From contig NZ_CP134706.1 of assembly GCF_038246755.1 (NCBI RefSeq), positions 5,707,501 through 5,771,500 on the forward strand: 64,000 nucleotides of DNA, given 5' to 3'. The notes beneath the pieces were generated by a model. That model was not told where the DNA came from. It ran no database searches and saw only the letters and a program-made list of their open reading frames with translations. Positions 62,512 to 64,000 of the stretch are shown piece by piece. Each line of letters begins with the position of its first letter. Within the stretch, counting starts at the first letter, position 1. The position numbers were made by a program, and so were the translations under genes. Source of the DNA: Micromonospora sp. FIMYZ51. GTDB taxonomy: Bacteria > Actinomycetota > Actinomycetes > Mycobacteriales > Micromonosporaceae.

Positions 62512-64000
62512 TCATCGGGGTGGCGCGCCGGGCGGGACGAAAGGTAGGTCGGCGGGGGGTCCGGACTCGATCAGCCGCCACAGCGCCGTCGTGTCCAGGT
62601 GTTCCTCGACCAGGTCGCCGAGCAGGTCGAGGGTGCGTTCGCGGGCGGCGGCGAACGAGGTGCCGGGCGCGACCCGGAAGCCGGTACGCCCGGCGAGGCC
62701 GGCCACCCGGGTGAGGAACCAGCGACGGAACTCGTCGGACTCGAAGGTGCCGTGCCAGTGGGTGCCGTGCACGACGCCGTGCAACGCACCCTCACCGGCA
62801 CCGCCGGTCGCCCGCAGCAGCGGGGACAGGTCCGGGTCGGTGGCCGAGACGTACCCGTGGTGGATCTCGTAGCCGCGCACCGGGAGGCCGTCGACGGCGC
62901 TGCCCTGCGCCAACCGGACGGTTTTGCGCGGCTCGAAGGTGATCTCGATGGGGAGCAGGCCGAGGCCGGGCACGCTGCCCTGGCGGCTCTCCACCTCGTC
63001 GTGGATGGCCCGGGCCAGCATCTGGAAGCCGCCGCAGATGCCCAGCACCGGCCGGCCGGCCGCCACGTGCGCGGCGATCGCGTCGGCGAGGCCGGTCGCG
63101 CGCAGCCAGGCCAGGTCGGCCACGGTCGACTTGGAGCCAGGCAGTACGACCAGGTCGGCGGCGGCCAGTTCGGCCGGCTCGACGGTGAGCCGCACCCGTA
63201 CTCCCGGCTCGGTGGCGAGCGCCTCGACGTCGGTGGCGTTGCTGACCCGGGGCAACCGGACCACTGCCACGTCCAGCCACTCGGTGCCGTGCGGGGCGGC
63301 CGGGCGACCGAGCACCCGCCCGTAGGCGAGTGAGTCTTCCGCGTCCAGCCACAGGTCCAGCGCCCAGGGCAGCACGCCGTACGTCGGCCGCCCGGTGAGC
63401 TGGCGCAGCATCTCCAGCCCGGGAGCGAGCAGGCCACGGTCACCCCGGAACTTGTTGACCACGAAGCCGGCGATCAACGCCTGGTCGGCGGGGTCGAGCA
63501 GGGCCAGGGTGCCGAACATGGCGGCGAAGACACCGCCCCGGTCGATGTCGCCCACCACGACGGTGGGCAGCCGGGCGTGCCGCGCCAGGCCCATGTTCAC
63601 GTAGTCGCCGTCGCGCAGGTTGATCTCCGCAGGGCTGCCGGCCCCTTCACAGATCACCACGTCGTACGCCTTCCGCAGCTCCGCCAGCGCGGCGTACGCC
63701 GTCTCCGCAAGCCGGGGACGCAGCGACCGGAACGTGTCGGCGGTGATCGTGTCGACCGCCTCGCCCAGCAGCACCACCTGGCTGGACAGGTCGCTGCCCG
63801 GCTTGAGCAGCACCGGGTTGAACCGCAGGTCCGGGGCGAGCCCGCAGGCTGCCGCCTGCATCGCCTGGGCCCGACCGAGTTCACCGCCCCGACCGTCCGG
63901 CCCGACCACGACGGCGGAGTTGTTGGACATGTTCTGCGCCTTGAACGGCGCCACCTTCACACCCTGGCGGTACAGCCAACGGCAGATCCCGGCGGTGAGC
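62512..64000 (-). CDS. cobQ: cobyric acid synthase CobQ, 5' end outside window
   Basis: At least 496 residues; the gene runs off the right edge. It amidates adenosylcobyrinate a,c-diamide at four positions. The N-terminal part continues [20 protein letters not shown] before the window's end, matching the CobQ ATPase domain. Later segments are [40 protein letters not shown], and a GATase Cys in [19 protein letters not shown]. It belongs with cobB, cobT, cobC and cysG in cobalamin synthesis, though separated from them by other genes. Confidence 0.94.
   Translation of the reverse strand, partial: LTAGICRWLYRQGVKVAPFKAQNMSNNSAVVVGPDGRGGELGRAQAMQAAACGLAPDLRFNPVLLKPGSDLSSQVVLLGEAVDTITADTFRSLRPRLAETAYAALAELRKAYDVVICEGAGSPAEINLRDGDYVNMGLARHARLPTVVVGDIDRGGVFAAMFGTLALLDPADQALIAGFVVNKFRGDRGLLAPGLEMLRQLTGRPTYGVLPWALDLWLDAEDSLAYGRVLGRPAAPHGTEWLDVAVVRLPRVSNATDVEALATEPGVRVRLTVEPAELAAADLVVLPGSKSTVADLAWLRATGLADAIAAHVAAGRPVLGICGGFQMLARAIHDEVESRQGSVPGLGLLPIEITFEPRKTVRLAQGSAVDGLPVRGYEIHHGYVSATDPDLSPLLRATGGAGEGALHGVVHGTHWHGTFESDEFRRWFLTRVAGLAGRTGFRVAPGTSFAAARERTLDLLGDLVEEHLDTTALWRLIESGPPADLPFVPPGAPPR

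Overview
The window is chromosomal DNA of a high-GC actinobacterium, most likely a Micromonosporaceae member (Micromonospora or a close relative). The grounds are the very high G+C, abundant GTG starts, tandem clpP1-clpP2, an mycothiol-reductase-like DsbA protein, Eis-type acetyltransferase, DUF5130 and class F sortase genes, and a nitrilase-clpX-clpP2-clpP1-tig gene order. This assignment is an inference from gene content; no 16S rRNA gene is present. About 60 protein genes, two tRNAs and many short repeats are called.

Layout. 1-5 kb: partial carbon-nitrogen hydrolase, then the proteostasis block clpX, clpP2, clpP1 and trigger factor, all on the minus strand. 5-5.5 kb: tRNA-Pro(UGG) and tRNA-Gly(UCC), with a perfect 20-bp inverted repeat between them. 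5.7-14.3 kb: an accessory-looking stretch with an LQRxAGN-motif protein, an unrecognised protein, a methyltransferase, a DHA2 exporter, a MOSC protein, a decayed questin-oxidase gene, an Eis-like acetyltransferase and a striking C-rich/G-rich inverted structure. 14.4-21.4 kb: rpiB, a DUF1015 protein, a small hypothetical gene beside an 18-bp minisatellite, a DsbA-family protein, aminopeptidase N and two small genes. 21.4-34.3 kb: an amidase, then an 11-gene minus-strand cluster for tryptophan breakdown through kynurenine and 3-hydroxyanthranilate meta-cleavage to pyruvate and acetyl-CoA, with a divergent Lrp/AsnC regulator. 34.4-43.6 kb: an exported protein plus class F sortase, HNH nuclease, MscS channel, MFS exporter, truncated haemoglobin, YbjN protein, thioesterase and EttA. 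43.9-48 kb: otsA and an otsB-GH15 trehalase fusion. 48.3-64 kb: a lytic-enzyme-like exported protein, cobalamin/sirohaem genes (cysG, cobT, cobC, cobB, cobQ), a class A PBP, SURF1, an ATP-dependent DNA ligase, an M20 dipeptidase, a P-loop kinase and a rhodanese.

Working together. The kyn cluster is the main metabolic unit. Six consecutive gene junctions are 4-nt ATGA overlaps. It encodes every step from tryptophan to acetyl-CoA and pyruvate except N-formylkynurenine formamidase. A large hairpin separates the ridA-hao-acmsd tail from the upstream genes.

The most unusual signal is an exact-length 52-nt element (two AAGGAAGGGCCCC-type half-units) found six times. Copies lie in intergenic DNA, but one supplies the last 16 residues and stop codon of the Lrp regulator, one supplies the end of the ACMSD gene, and one sits inside cysG, where with a 36-bp minisatellite it encodes a linker of roughly 105 residues between the two catalytic domains. 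Coding minisatellites also occur in cobB, the DNA ligase and the M20 dipeptidase.
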